Part shown: one piece after another, positions 1-5,920 of the stretch | How the letters are laid out: the number at the start of each line of letters is the position of its first letter | Numbering within the stretch: the stretch's first letter is position 1 | From: Eutrophocola sp963925675 | Lineage (GTDB): Bacteria; Pseudomonadota; Gammaproteobacteria; Pseudomonadales; Pseudohongiellaceae | Reading direction: 5' to 3' | Length of the DNA: 9,676 nt | Assembly (NCBI GenBank): GCA_963925675.1 | Contig: CAWUSW010000004.1 | Span: 1 to 9,676 of the forward strand | The notes under the pieces: model-generated | The model's database searches: none | The model's input: the letters and a program-made list of their open reading frames with translations, nothing else | What the model was told of the DNA's origin: nothing | Program-made: the position numbers and the translations under genes

Positions 1-750
1 CGCCAGGAAGGCAACCAGATCGGCAATTTCCTGAGCACTGAAGTCATCTGCCAGAGAAGGCATACCCGGACTGGAAAAGCCGAATGATGCCAGCTGATTT
101 TTTTCAAATGATCGCAAGCGCTGATCAGTATCAAGAATCTGGACGCTAAAGGCATCATGGTTAAGCAGTCTGCCCGACACGGTTTGCCCACTTCTTGTCC
201 GTACAGTATAAAACCGGCTAGTAGGCTGCACTTCACTATCTGGCTCCAGCAATGAAGCCTCCAGGGCAGCGGCGGAGCGCACCAATGCGATGCTGCTCAG
301 ATCTGGCCCAAGCACAGAGCCCGACCCGTTCACCATATGGCAATCAAGGCACTGCCCCTTGCCCTCAAAGAGATTGCGTCCCTGTACAGGATCACCAGCA
401 AGACTACTGCCATCATCTTCCCCAAGACTGCGCAGGTAAGCCACCAGCATCATGGCCTGCTCAGCAGTGACTCGCGGTGTTGGGGGCATTGGTGTATCAG
501 GAATACCATTGAGGATGATGCCAGCCAGATCTTCATCAGAATAAGGCTGACGAAAATTGTTATGACCCAGATCCACTTCATTGATCAGGTCACCATCAGG
601 ACCATGGCAATTTGCACAATAATCCTGAAAAGCGCGCGCTCCGCTGATCAGGTCAGAACCGGTCTCATGCTGGGCAAGGACCAGGGTGCAGAATAAAAAT
701 AAAACGCTGGAAACAATCAGGCGATAAAATATTTTGAGTGGCGCTTTCAT
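1..750 (-). CDS. Exported di-haem cytochrome c, 3' end beyond the left edge
   Basis: Open from an ATG at 750 to the window edge (250 codons), so the C-terminus is missing. Residues 1-26 form a signal peptide (Lys/Arg n-region, hydrophobic core, LVLA before QHE). Two CxxCH haem-attachment motifs are visible: CANCH at residues 45-49 and CLDCH at 134-138. Each is followed by a plausible axial methionine in an MP context (M88 in TPMPP; M230 in SPGMP) and an 'adLvaYL'-like helix. Between them the second domain has LGPDL, then a stretch resembling 'v.t.sG...sG.l..hd..svqi.D', which recalls the Pirellula/Verrucomicrobium-type haem-binding domain (TIGR02603-like). Role inferred: periplasmic electron acceptor or carrier for a dehydrogenase, perhaps encoded further left. 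There is no clear Shine-Dalgarno before the ATG. The class is sure; the partner is not known. Confidence 0.93.
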   Translation of the reverse strand, partial: MKAPLKIFYRLIVSSVLFLFCTLVLAQHETGSDLISGARAFQDYCANCHGPDGDLINEVDLGHNNFRQPYSDEDLAGIILNGIPDTPMPPTPRVTAEQAMMLVAYLRSLGEDDGSSLAGDPVQGRNLFEGKGQCLDCHMVNGSGSVLGPDLSSIALVRSAAALEASLLEPDSEVQPTSRFYTVRTRSGQTVSGRLLNHDAFSVQILDTDQRLRSFEKNQLASFGFSSPGMPSLADDFSAQEIADLVAFLA

Positions 751-787
751 AAGTATTGATAGTCGGCTTTTAGAGGTGGTGTCATTA

Positions 788-818
788 ATTGTAATCCAAC
801 AGGCTGAGCAATAGACAA
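788..818 (-). promoter_or_regulatory. Weak candidate sigma-70 promoter for the cytochrome c gene
   Basis: On the minus strand, TTGTCT (813-818) and TACAAT (788-793) are separated by 19 bases, longer than the preferred 17. Transcription would start about 30 bases before the ATG at 750. The 131-bp gap from the DUF6152 stop holds no other gene and no clear terminator, so read-through from upstream is equally possible. Confidence 0.25.
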
Positions 819-881
819 TTAGTATCTGAGAAAAAAGAAGCGTTCAAATGGGTCATCATAATTGCATATGCCCAGGCTTGT

Positions 882-1268
882 TTAATCTATGGAGTCAGGC
901 GCAAAACCAATACCTTCCCAACCATCTGAAGGTCGAATAATAGTCAGCATCTGCAGGCGATGATCGCCATTTTTTGCCCGTCGCCCAGTGAATACGATTG
1001 CGTCCCCGGCTTTAAGGTCATTATAATTCCAGCCTCGTCGAACCAGAATATTGCGGGGATACGTTTCCGTTTCCCAGGTTGTTTTTTCGCCATTGGCTGC
1101 AGTAGTTTCGATATAAACTCTGGTATGCGGATTTTCAAACCAGACTTCTGTCACGATACCTTCCAGCGTTTCATTGCTATCGCCATCATAAATAGACAGG
1201 AAAGAATGATGAGCAAAAACCGGAAACGTTAAAATACTTAAAACCAAAGTAAGTAGCTTCTTATGCAT
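882..1268 (-). CDS. Exported DUF6152 family protein
   Basis: A small exported protein of 128 residues. Residues 1-19 are a signal peptide ending Val-Phe-Ala; cleavage there leaves a mature N-terminus starting His-His-Ser-Phe (H20, H21, S22, F23). The mature part has the DUF6152 layout: LEGIVT (35-40), then ENPH (45-48), a WETE strand (65-68), an RRGW turn (77-80) and a DAIVFTGRRAKNG strand-turn (89-101). The biochemical function of the family is not established. It lies downstream of the 1449-2153 gene on the same strand, and the two match the two halves of the fused protein at 7876-8928, so the pair probably acts together. The start ATG is preceded by AGAGG ten bases upstream (1279-1283), directly next to the six-copy heptamer array at 1284-1325. 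Family call is firm; function unknown. Confidence 0.88.
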   Translation of the reverse strand: MHKKLLTLVLSILTFPVFAHHSFLSIYDGDSNETLEGIVTEVWFENPHTRVYIETTAANGEKTTWETETYPRNILVRRGWNYNDLKAGDAIVFTGRRAKNGDHRLQMLTIIRPSDGWEGIGFAPDSID

Positions 1269-1283
1269 TTATAAACGGCCTCT

Positions 1284-1325
1284 TTTTAACTTTTAACTTT
1301 TAACTTTTAACTTTTAACTTTTAAC
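1284..1325 (+). repeat. Perfect heptanucleotide tandem array, TTTTAAC x 6
   Basis: Six uninterrupted copies of TTTTAAC fill 1284-1325 (GTTAAAA on the coding strand). The array sits in the 180-bp gap between two leftward genes and ends 15 bases upstream of the DUF6152 start codon, abutting its AGAGG ribosome-binding site. Perfect repetition suggests recent copy-number change by slippage. It is too short and too uniform to be a CRISPR. Confidence 0.97.
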
Positions 1326-1361
1326 TGCCGAACATCGCTTCGCTCTTCCTGCCTACAATTC

Positions 1362-1379
1362 TTTCCACTTTCCACTTTC
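1362..1379 (+). repeat. Short heptamer tandem repeat TTTCCAC, about 2.6 copies
   Basis: TTTCCAC at 1362-1368 and 1369-1375 is followed by TTTC. It has the same period and the same TTT...AC pattern as the array at 1284-1325. Further along, TTTTACC (1429-1435) and TTGTACC (1436-1442) form another degenerate period-7 pair ending just short of the stop codon of the 1449-2153 gene. The gap thus carries several related heptamer tracts. Confidence 0.75.
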
Positions 1380-1448
1380 AAATCAACTTCAGCGTGTCTT
1401 TTCAGGCGGACCTTTTCCGACCTACATCTTTTACCTTGTACCTACTGT

Positions 1449-2153
1449 CTAATTCCCAATATGTGGTCTGGGATTGCAGTCATAATCCATGATTTCAAAA
1501 TCAGAGCGCTTCCACTGTGTGGTGACACTCCACGGTTCGGCAAAGTATTCCGGATCAATGATAATGGTTTCCAGGGTCTTGGTGTTAGCCCCTGCCAGCA
1601 TGGTGCGTTTTTCAACAACATGAAGCTTGTCAGAATGTGGCACACCCTGGGGACGCAGATAACCATTGGTGAGACCTACTGCTTCTATCACCAGGGTATC
1701 GCCTTCCCAGACAGCATTGGAATTACCCATCAGGGTTGGATAGGTATCTTGCGGATGCGGGCGCCCCACATAGGCCCTCCTCACTTGGTGTTGATATTCA
1801 TACAACAAAACCACGCGCTCTTCTTCCTGGATTATTTCATGGAGCATGGGGGCGGTGGTAATACGCACGAGACTGAAAATACACTGGTGAGCGGGATCGT
1901 TGAGTGGATTTTCTACCCAGGCGTCATAGGCGGCTTTTCCTGCTTCGGTATAAGGCGGTTCAACATCCCATTCTTCAGCCGACCAGCCTTCCATTTCCCA
2001 GATCCCCGAGAAGTCCGGTTTTTCCTGGGCAGCCGACACCGATGAGGTCAGAGACAATAATGCCCACACAAGCGCCGCCAAAGAGCAGCTAGTGACTCTG
2101 GTAATGGTTCCAGATAATGCTTTCTTACAGGTATGACTCACTAGGTAGATCAC
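1449..2153 (-). CDS. Exported WEGDTLV-family protein of unknown function
   Basis: 234 residues. A long N-region with a hydrophobic core (about 24-36) ends at SVSA (38-41), a likely signal-peptidase site, so the mature protein is periplasmic. The mature start KPDFSGIW (45-52) and the block VWEGDTLVIEAVG (148-160) mark a widespread but uncharacterised exported family. Other landmarks are C91, HEIIQ (105-109), LLYEY (116-120), R126, GVPHSD (170-175), E181, DPEYF-EP (200-207) and C226. All have counterparts in the C-terminal half of the protein at 7876-8928; C91 and C226 may form a disulphide. A good ribosome-binding site (AGGGGG, nine bases before the ATG) supports this start. It lies 42 bp after the OsmC-like gene, so co-transcription is likely. 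Family recognition is good; no reaction can be stated. Confidence 0.88.
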   Translation of the reverse strand: MIYLVSHTCKKALSGTITRVTSCSLAALVWALLSLTSSVSAAQEKPDFSGIWEMEGWSAEEWDVEPPYTEAGKAAYDAWVENPLNDPAHQCIFSLVRITTAPMLHEIIQEEERVVLLYEYQHQVRRAYVGRPHPQDTYPTLMGNSNAVWEGDTLVIEAVGLTNGYLRPQGVPHSDKLHVVEKRTMLAGANTKTLETIIIDPEYFAEPWSVTTQWKRSDFEIMDYDCNPRPHIGN

Positions 2154-2195
2154 TACATTCCCCCTGAACTTTCTCTTATATCTGCTAAATATACT

Positions 2196-3395
2196 TCATT
2201 TAAAGGATTCAATGGATACTTTGGTTTTCAGATCTGCCTTGCAGAAGGCATGCAGAAAACAGGTTTGTTCAGACATATCCAGTGCCGTGCGCGCAAAGTC
2301 ATCGTCCTGCTCAGTCACCAGATAAACATGGGTTTCCACGGGATCTGCCGAGCCCGCCTTGCCGGTACCACCACTGGCTCCTCCCAGAGAAAAATGGGTG
2401 TCCTGAATGATCCGGTATTCTTGCAAATCCTTTTTCACGATCTTGGCATAACGGCCAAACTGGGTCATAAAGCAAAATCCAATGCCGGCGGAAATATAAC
2501 TGGCCGCATCCGGCGCCAACCCTTTCCCACCATCCTGTGGCGCTTCATCACAAAGGAAATGAAAAATAGAACCATGGGGATTAAATAAATGCTGCTCAAC
2601 CTGCTTTACGCCGTCTTCCCGCAAGGTGCAGATGCCACGAATATGCAGCAGTCGATCCTGTTCATCTTTCAGACTGTCGCCAGCAAGGGTGACAGATTCC
2701 TCATTTTTTGGTGTCATGCCCCCTTTTCGAAGCAAGCCTGACCAGTCGTCATCTGTAGACTCTGCTTTGTCGAAATGATCACCGGGATCCGGCTGTGCTG
2801 GCCCCCCTACTGGCAAGGCTTTATCAGGTTCGATTTCTCTGCCGTTATGACTCAGGGTAAACAGACTCTCCTTTTCCCCTCTCATCAAACCGTTTAATGG
2901 CGATGCCGAGACGGCGTCAAGAACCAGTTTATTGATTTCGTCGCGCTCCACATCACAACCTATTTGCACAGCAAGCTTTACATTTTTTGCCCCGCCGATC
3001 ATGGTGCCTTTCAGCGCGGAGCCTTTCATGGTGTAGTAGTTGTCCTGGATCAGGCGAATATTATTGATGGTAATGTTGCGTTGTTTTGCCAGCGCCAGGA
3101 TTTCGTTCATATAGGAACAAACCATGCCCGTAGTGAGAAAGGAAAGCGGGCAAGGCGCTTCATCCAGCCCGGCCAGATAGGCACCTTCATCACTGGCCAG
3201 ACGCCAGACAGTGCCGGTACGAGCAGACACCACCAAGGCTTCTTTTTGCATCACCGACAAAGAGCGAACACACAGACGTACCGCGTCTCCAAGGCGAATT
3301 TCCGGCGCCTTGAACCCTATAGAATCCTTGTCAGCGACTTTGAAAAAAAGCGGTTTGCCGCATTCTATTAATGGATTGGGGACCGGATCAGCCAT
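2196..3395 (-). CDS. Duplicated-domain OsmC-like protein
   Basis: 399 residues with no signal peptide, so cytoplasmic. It contains two OsmC/Ohr-like modules, about residues 50-190 and 255-397, joined by an acidic, Gly/Pro-rich linker (about 192-240). Ordinary OsmC and Ohr proteins are about 140 residues and dimerise through this fold, so one chain may mimic a dimer. OsmC/Ohr proteins reduce organic hydroperoxides with two cysteines about 65 residues apart. Domain 2 keeps a pair at C308 (GFCFMT) and C379 (QTCFLHAFC), 71 apart. Domain 1 keeps C93 (MVCSYM) but has S165 (ASPLNG) where the second Cys is expected, so it looks catalytically degenerate. A strong ribosome-binding site (AGGAGT, 3401-3406) lies five bases before the ATG. 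It is first in the leftward gene group. Fold assignment is from motif pattern; peroxidase activity is inferred. Confidence 0.82.
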   Translation of the reverse strand: MADPVPNPLIECGKPLFFKVADKDSIGFKAPEIRLGDAVRLCVRSLSVMQKEALVVSARTGTVWRLASDEGAYLAGLDEAPCPLSFLTTGMVCSYMNEILALAKQRNITINNIRLIQDNYYTMKGSALKGTMIGGAKNVKLAVQIGCDVERDEINKLVLDAVSASPLNGLMRGEKESLFTLSHNGREIEPDKALPVGGPAQPDPGDHFDKAESTDDDWSGLLRKGGMTPKNEESVTLAGDSLKDEQDRLLHIRGICTLREDGVKQVEQHLFNPHGSIFHFLCDEAPQDGGKGLAPDAASYISAGIGFCFMTQFGRYAKIVKKDLQEYRIIQDTHFSLGGASGGTGKAGSADPVETHVYLVTEQDDDFARTALDMSEQTCFLHAFCKADLKTKVSIESFK

Positions 3396-3479
3396 CGATT
3401 ACTCCTGCTTTCATCTGAAATTTTCACGTTAGGCAAGTTAATTCATATTCCCTTTACTGGCAAATCCTTGTGCTTGATA

Positions 3480-3500
3480 AAGCAGTTTTGTTACCTGCTT
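3480..3500. repeat. Inverted repeat in the divergent control region
   Basis: AAGCAG (3480-3485) and CTGCTT (3495-3500) are perfect inverted arms around a nine-base centre. A second, overlapping pairing TGCTT/AAGCA (3471-3475 with 3480-3484) shares the middle arm. It lies between the divergent OsmC-like and ankyrin genes, where a regulator site would be expected, but short arms like these can arise by chance. Confidence 0.35.
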
Positions 3501-3518
3501 GCCGAATCTGCTAAACTC

Positions 3519-3531
3519 ATAGGCCTATAAT
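3519..3531 (+). promoter_or_regulatory. Candidate -10 element overlapping a palindrome, upstream of the ankyrin gene
   Basis: A perfect TATAAT hexamer at 3526-3531 lies 57 bases before the ankyrin ATG. The best -35 (TTGCCG, 3499-3504) is 21 bases away, too far for a classical promoter, so an activator may be needed. A perfect 10-bp palindrome, ATAGGCCTAT (3519-3528), overlaps the hexamer and could be an operator. Confidence 0.4.
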
Positions 3532-3588
3532 AAAGCTGACAACAAGCCAACTTTAAACAGCCCTAATAACAGGATTCGCATACTCACT

Positions 3589-5196
3589 ATGAAAGCCCGG
3601 TTTCTAATTTTTTGTATCGCACTTTTCCCCGGCATGCAGGCTTTAGCAGACGAAAGCCTTGTAGATCTGGTCGCTAATGACCAGCACAGCCAGGCCATGA
3701 AACTGATCAGCACTGGCGCTGACGTCAATAATTCCAGGCCGGATGGCACAACTGCCTTGATGTATGCCGCGTATTCGGGCAATGCTGACATAGCCAAAGC
3801 ACTGATTGATGCTGGCGCCAATCCTGATGCAAGTAATATCTATGGTTCCTCAGCCATTCTGGAGGCCGCCATTGCCGGCGCCACAGACGTGCTGGAAGTG
3901 TTGCTGGCGGGTGGCGCCGATGCAAACTGGAGTAATCCTGAAGGCGAAACCCCCCTGATGAATGTGGCCAGAGCCGGCCAACTTGAAGCTGCTGAATTGC
4001 TTTTGAGCCATGGCGCACAGGTCAATGCTGCAGAACAATGGGGTGGCCAGACTGCCCTGTTATGGGCTGCAGCGCAGAGTCAGCCGGCAATGCTTGCTCT
4101 GCTCATCGCCAATGGTGCTGATGTCAACGCCCAGAGCACAATTAGAGTATGGGAGCGCACCATTTTGAATGAACCACGCCCTCAAATATTAAACAGAGGT
4201 GGCTTTACCGCCCTGCATTATGCCGGACGTGAAGGCTGCACAGAGTGCATTCTCATCCTGGCCGCAGCAGGTGCTAATCTGGATGCCCATGATCCGGAAC
4301 GTGTCACCCCGCTGAATATTGCGCTGATCAACCAGCACTACAGCACCGCAGCGGCCTTGATTGAAGCCGGCGCTGATGTCGACAAGTGGGATCTCTACGG
4401 ACGCTCGCCACTGTTTAATGCCATTGATTTAAATACTCTGCCCACTGGAGGCAGAGCTGACATTCCCAGCTCTGACCTGACCACTGGTTATGATATAGCC
4501 GTGATGCTTCTTGAGCGCGGCGCCAACCCCGACATGCAATTAAAGCTGGTACCGCCATTACGAGAAGCAATTTACGACCGCGGTTCCGACAAAGTGCTTA
4601 CCACTGGTGCCACCGCTCTGATGCGTGCGGTAAAGGGAGGAGACCTGGCAAGCACACAACTGCTGCTTGATCATGGCGCACAACCGGACCTGCCCAACAA
4701 GGAAGGCCAGACGCCGATGATGATTGTTGCCGGCATCGGCCATACCTCATCGCCTACTCGAGGCAAATTTCGTACCCAATTGGAAAGTATCGACGCCATT
4801 CGTTTGTTGCTGGATGCCGGTGCAGATATCAATGCACTTTCCGGAGACCCGGTTTTACCGAACGGTGTTGCAGTAGTGGATTATCGCCGCGACAAAACGC
4901 CTCACCCGGCCAATGAAGGCGAAGTTGTAATTCACGGCCAGACCGCTCTGCATGGCGCGGCAAAACAAGGCTGGACTGAAGTTGCCAGGTTTTTGATAGA
5001 AAATGGCGCACAACAACAGGTAATAGATGACGCAGGCACAACACCTTTTGATCTTGCCATGGGTCGTTATGCACCCGCCTACAATGACACTCCGCCATTA
5101 CCCTTTTTTGAAACAGCACATTACCTGCAGCAAGAATGCGAAAGTATTGATGGTTGTGTGATACCTGACCCTATAAATCTGGAAATAAACCCTTAA
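3589..5196 (+). CDS. Periplasmic ankyrin-repeat protein
   Basis: 535 residues. Residues 1-20 are a signal peptide (cleavage ALA/DE), so the repeats are periplasmic. About eleven ankyrin units can be read, with the usual 'G.TAL..A...G....'-'LL..GA..n' pattern: near 22-50 (partial), 52-84, 85-117, 118-150, 152-184, 205-237, 238-270, 271-318, 340-372, 373-415, 449-481, then a C-terminal cap. Four inserts interrupt the 33-residue period (about 185-203, 281-299, 383-400, 419-448). Cysteines come in close pairs, C217/C220 and C517/C523, which could form disulphides. Ankyrin stacks bind other proteins; the partner is unknown. One precedent is Pseudomonas AnkB, a periplasmic ankyrin protein needed for catalase KatB activity. 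Only a weak AGGA 14 bases upstream supports this start, but the signal peptide argues for it. The VOC gene follows 99 bp downstream. Confidence 0.92.
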   Translation: MKARFLIFCIALFPGMQALADESLVDLVANDQHSQAMKLISTGADVNNSRPDGTTALMYAAYSGNADIAKALIDAGANPDASNIYGSSAILEAAIAGATDVLEVLLAGGADANWSNPEGETPLMNVARAGQLEAAELLLSHGAQVNAAEQWGGQTALLWAAAQSQPAMLALLIANGADVNAQSTIRVWERTILNEPRPQILNRGGFTALHYAGREGCTECILILAAAGANLDAHDPERVTPLNIALINQHYSTAAALIEAGADVDKWDLYGRSPLFNAIDLNTLPTGGRADIPSSDLTTGYDIAVMLLERGANPDMQLKLVPPLREAIYDRGSDKVLTTGATALMRAVKGGDLASTQLLLDHGAQPDLPNKEGQTPMMIVAGIGHTSSPTRGKFRTQLESIDAIRLLLDAGADINALSGDPVLPNGVAVVDYRRDKTPHPANEGEVVIHGQTALHGAAKQGWTEVARFLIENGAQQQVIDDAGTTPFDLAMGRYAPAYNDTPPLPFFETAHYLQQECESIDGCVIPDPINLEINP

Positions 5197-5211
5197 CTAT
5201 AAATTACACAT

Positions 5212-5240
5212 TTGACCCAAATAGAAAGTTGACCTTAAAA
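5212..5240 (+). promoter_or_regulatory. Weak candidate promoter before the VOC gene, with repeated TTGACC
   Basis: TTGACC occurs twice (5212-5217 and 5229-5234) in the 99-bp gap after the ankyrin gene. The first copy is 17 bases from TTAAAA (5235-5240), a poor -10. The two copies, 17 bases start to start, could instead be a direct-repeat operator. Co-transcription with the ankyrin gene remains possible. Confidence 0.25.
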
Positions 5241-5285
5241 AAACTTGAACAAACAAGACTCTGCTCTCATCAGCAAAGTTCACAC

Positions 5286-5289
5286 AGGA
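5286..5289 (+). promoter_or_regulatory. Ribosome-binding site that fixes the VOC gene start
   Basis: AGGA lies six bases before the ATG at 5296, in the context CACAGGAAACAAAATG. The frame is also open further upstream to a TTG at 5245, but that codon has no purine-rich site at a suitable distance, so the ATG at 5296 is preferred. Confidence 0.8.
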
Positions 5290-5295
5290 AACAAA

Positions 5296-5829
5296 ATGGC
5301 TGAATTTGGCTTTGGGCAGAAAACTGGTCAGATAATGCAGATGGCCTATGTGGTTGAGGATATCAGGGCTGCCATGAACTGGTGGATCATGGATGCCAAA
5401 ACCGGCCCATGGTTCCTGCTGGAAAGCTTTACCGGCCCGGACCAGATATACCGTGGCGAGCAATCACAAGCTGATGTGGCTATTGCCATGGCCTTTGCCG
5501 GTCATATGAATATCGAATTGATCCAGCCAAAAGACGATTTTCCGTCAGTCTACAAAGAGACTATCGACACACGCGGTTATGGTTTTCATCATGTCGGTAT
5601 TGCTGTGGATGACACACTGGCAGAATCCCGGGCATATCAGGCACGCGGATTTGCTGAAGCTTTTTCTGCCGATGTTGGGGGTGGTCGAGTACGTTATATG
5701 GATGACGGTAAAACCGAACCTGGCTTTATAGAACTGATCCCGGGCGTCCCGGAAATGGATGAAGCCTTCACACGTTTCTATCTGGCCTCCCAAAACTGGA
5801 ACGGGGAAGATCCAATCAGGGAGTTTTAA
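5296..5829 (+). CDS. VOC-superfamily (glyoxalase-fold) protein
   Basis: 177 residues from the ATG chosen by its ribosome-binding site; a TTG 17 codons upstream is less likely. There is no signal peptide, so it is cytoplasmic. Two beta-alpha-beta-beta-beta modules are recognisable: IMQMAYVVEDI (13-23) to NIELIQP (72-78), and FHHVGIAVDD (97-106) to GFIELIPG (143-150). The four expected metal positions are Q15, E74, H99 and E146, the Gln/Glu/His/Glu set seen in human glyoxalase I, so a divalent metal site is probably intact. Overall it looks more like the broad Glyoxalase_4-type VOC proteins (which include methylmalonyl-CoA epimerase relatives) than true lactoylglutathione lyase. The substrate is unknown. 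It is second in the rightward pair after the ankyrin gene and converges on the esterase gene 90 bp away. Confidence 0.87.
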   Translation: MAEFGFGQKTGQIMQMAYVVEDIRAAMNWWIMDAKTGPWFLLESFTGPDQIYRGEQSQADVAIAMAFAGHMNIELIQPKDDFPSVYKETIDTRGYGFHHVGIAVDDTLAESRAYQARGFAEAFSADVGGGRVRYMDDGKTEPGFIELIPGVPEMDEAFTRFYLASQNWNGEDPIREF

Positions 5830-5879
5830 GTAAAGCTCAAAAAAATGATAAATTTTTACACTCAGAATAAAACGTTAAA

Positions 5880-5898
5880 CGGAAATTTTTACTTTCCG
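5880..5898 (-). terminator. Possible weak terminator of the esterase gene
   Basis: CGGAAA (5880-5885) and TTTCCG (5893-5898) form a six-pair stem with a seven-base loop. On the minus strand it is followed by TTTAACGTTTT, a U-rich tail, 22 bases after the esterase stop. The stem is short and half A/T, so termination would be weak. On the plus strand no T run follows. Confidence 0.35.
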
Positions 5899-5920
5899 CT
5901 TTCAGCCTTCAGCCTCTTAT
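5886..5920 (+). repeat. Degenerate period-7 tract between convergent genes
   Basis: Read in sevens, 5886-5920 gives TTTTTAC, TTTCCGC, TTTCAGC, CTTCAGC, CTCTTAT. Neighbouring units differ at one or a few positions. Period, pyrimidine strand and the TTT...C pattern match the tracts at 1284-1442. As with TTTTACC/TTGTACC at 1429-1442, it lies at the 3' end of a leftward gene (last base overlaps the esterase stop codon). Confidence 0.55.

Noticed and set aside
337..696. Plus-strand open frame of 119 codons
   Set aside because: It is antisense to the di-haem cytochrome c gene, whose two CxxCH motifs and signal peptide prove the minus strand.
864..871. GCATATGC palindrome downstream of the DUF6152 gene as an operator or terminator
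   Set aside because: Eight-base palindromes are common by chance, no T run follows, and no promoter element is placed near it.
1284..1325. Heptamer array considered as a CRISPR or as origin-type iterons
   Set aside because: Units are 7 bp with no spacers, and no replication or cas gene is nearby. A simple tandem repeat explains it.
1461..2045. Long plus-strand open frame of 194 codons
   Set aside because: It lies antisense to the well-supported exported WEGDTLV-family gene and has no recognisable domain or ribosome-binding site.
3589..5196. Ankyrin protein as a secreted host-directed effector
   Set aside because: It has an ordinary Sec signal peptide and no secretion-system genes or host-association signs are in the window; a periplasmic role is simpler.
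5245..5295. 17-codon N-terminal extension of the VOC protein from a TTG
   Set aside because: The ATG at 5296 has a well-placed AGGA, the extension has no family match that I recognise, and the TTG has no ribosome-binding site.
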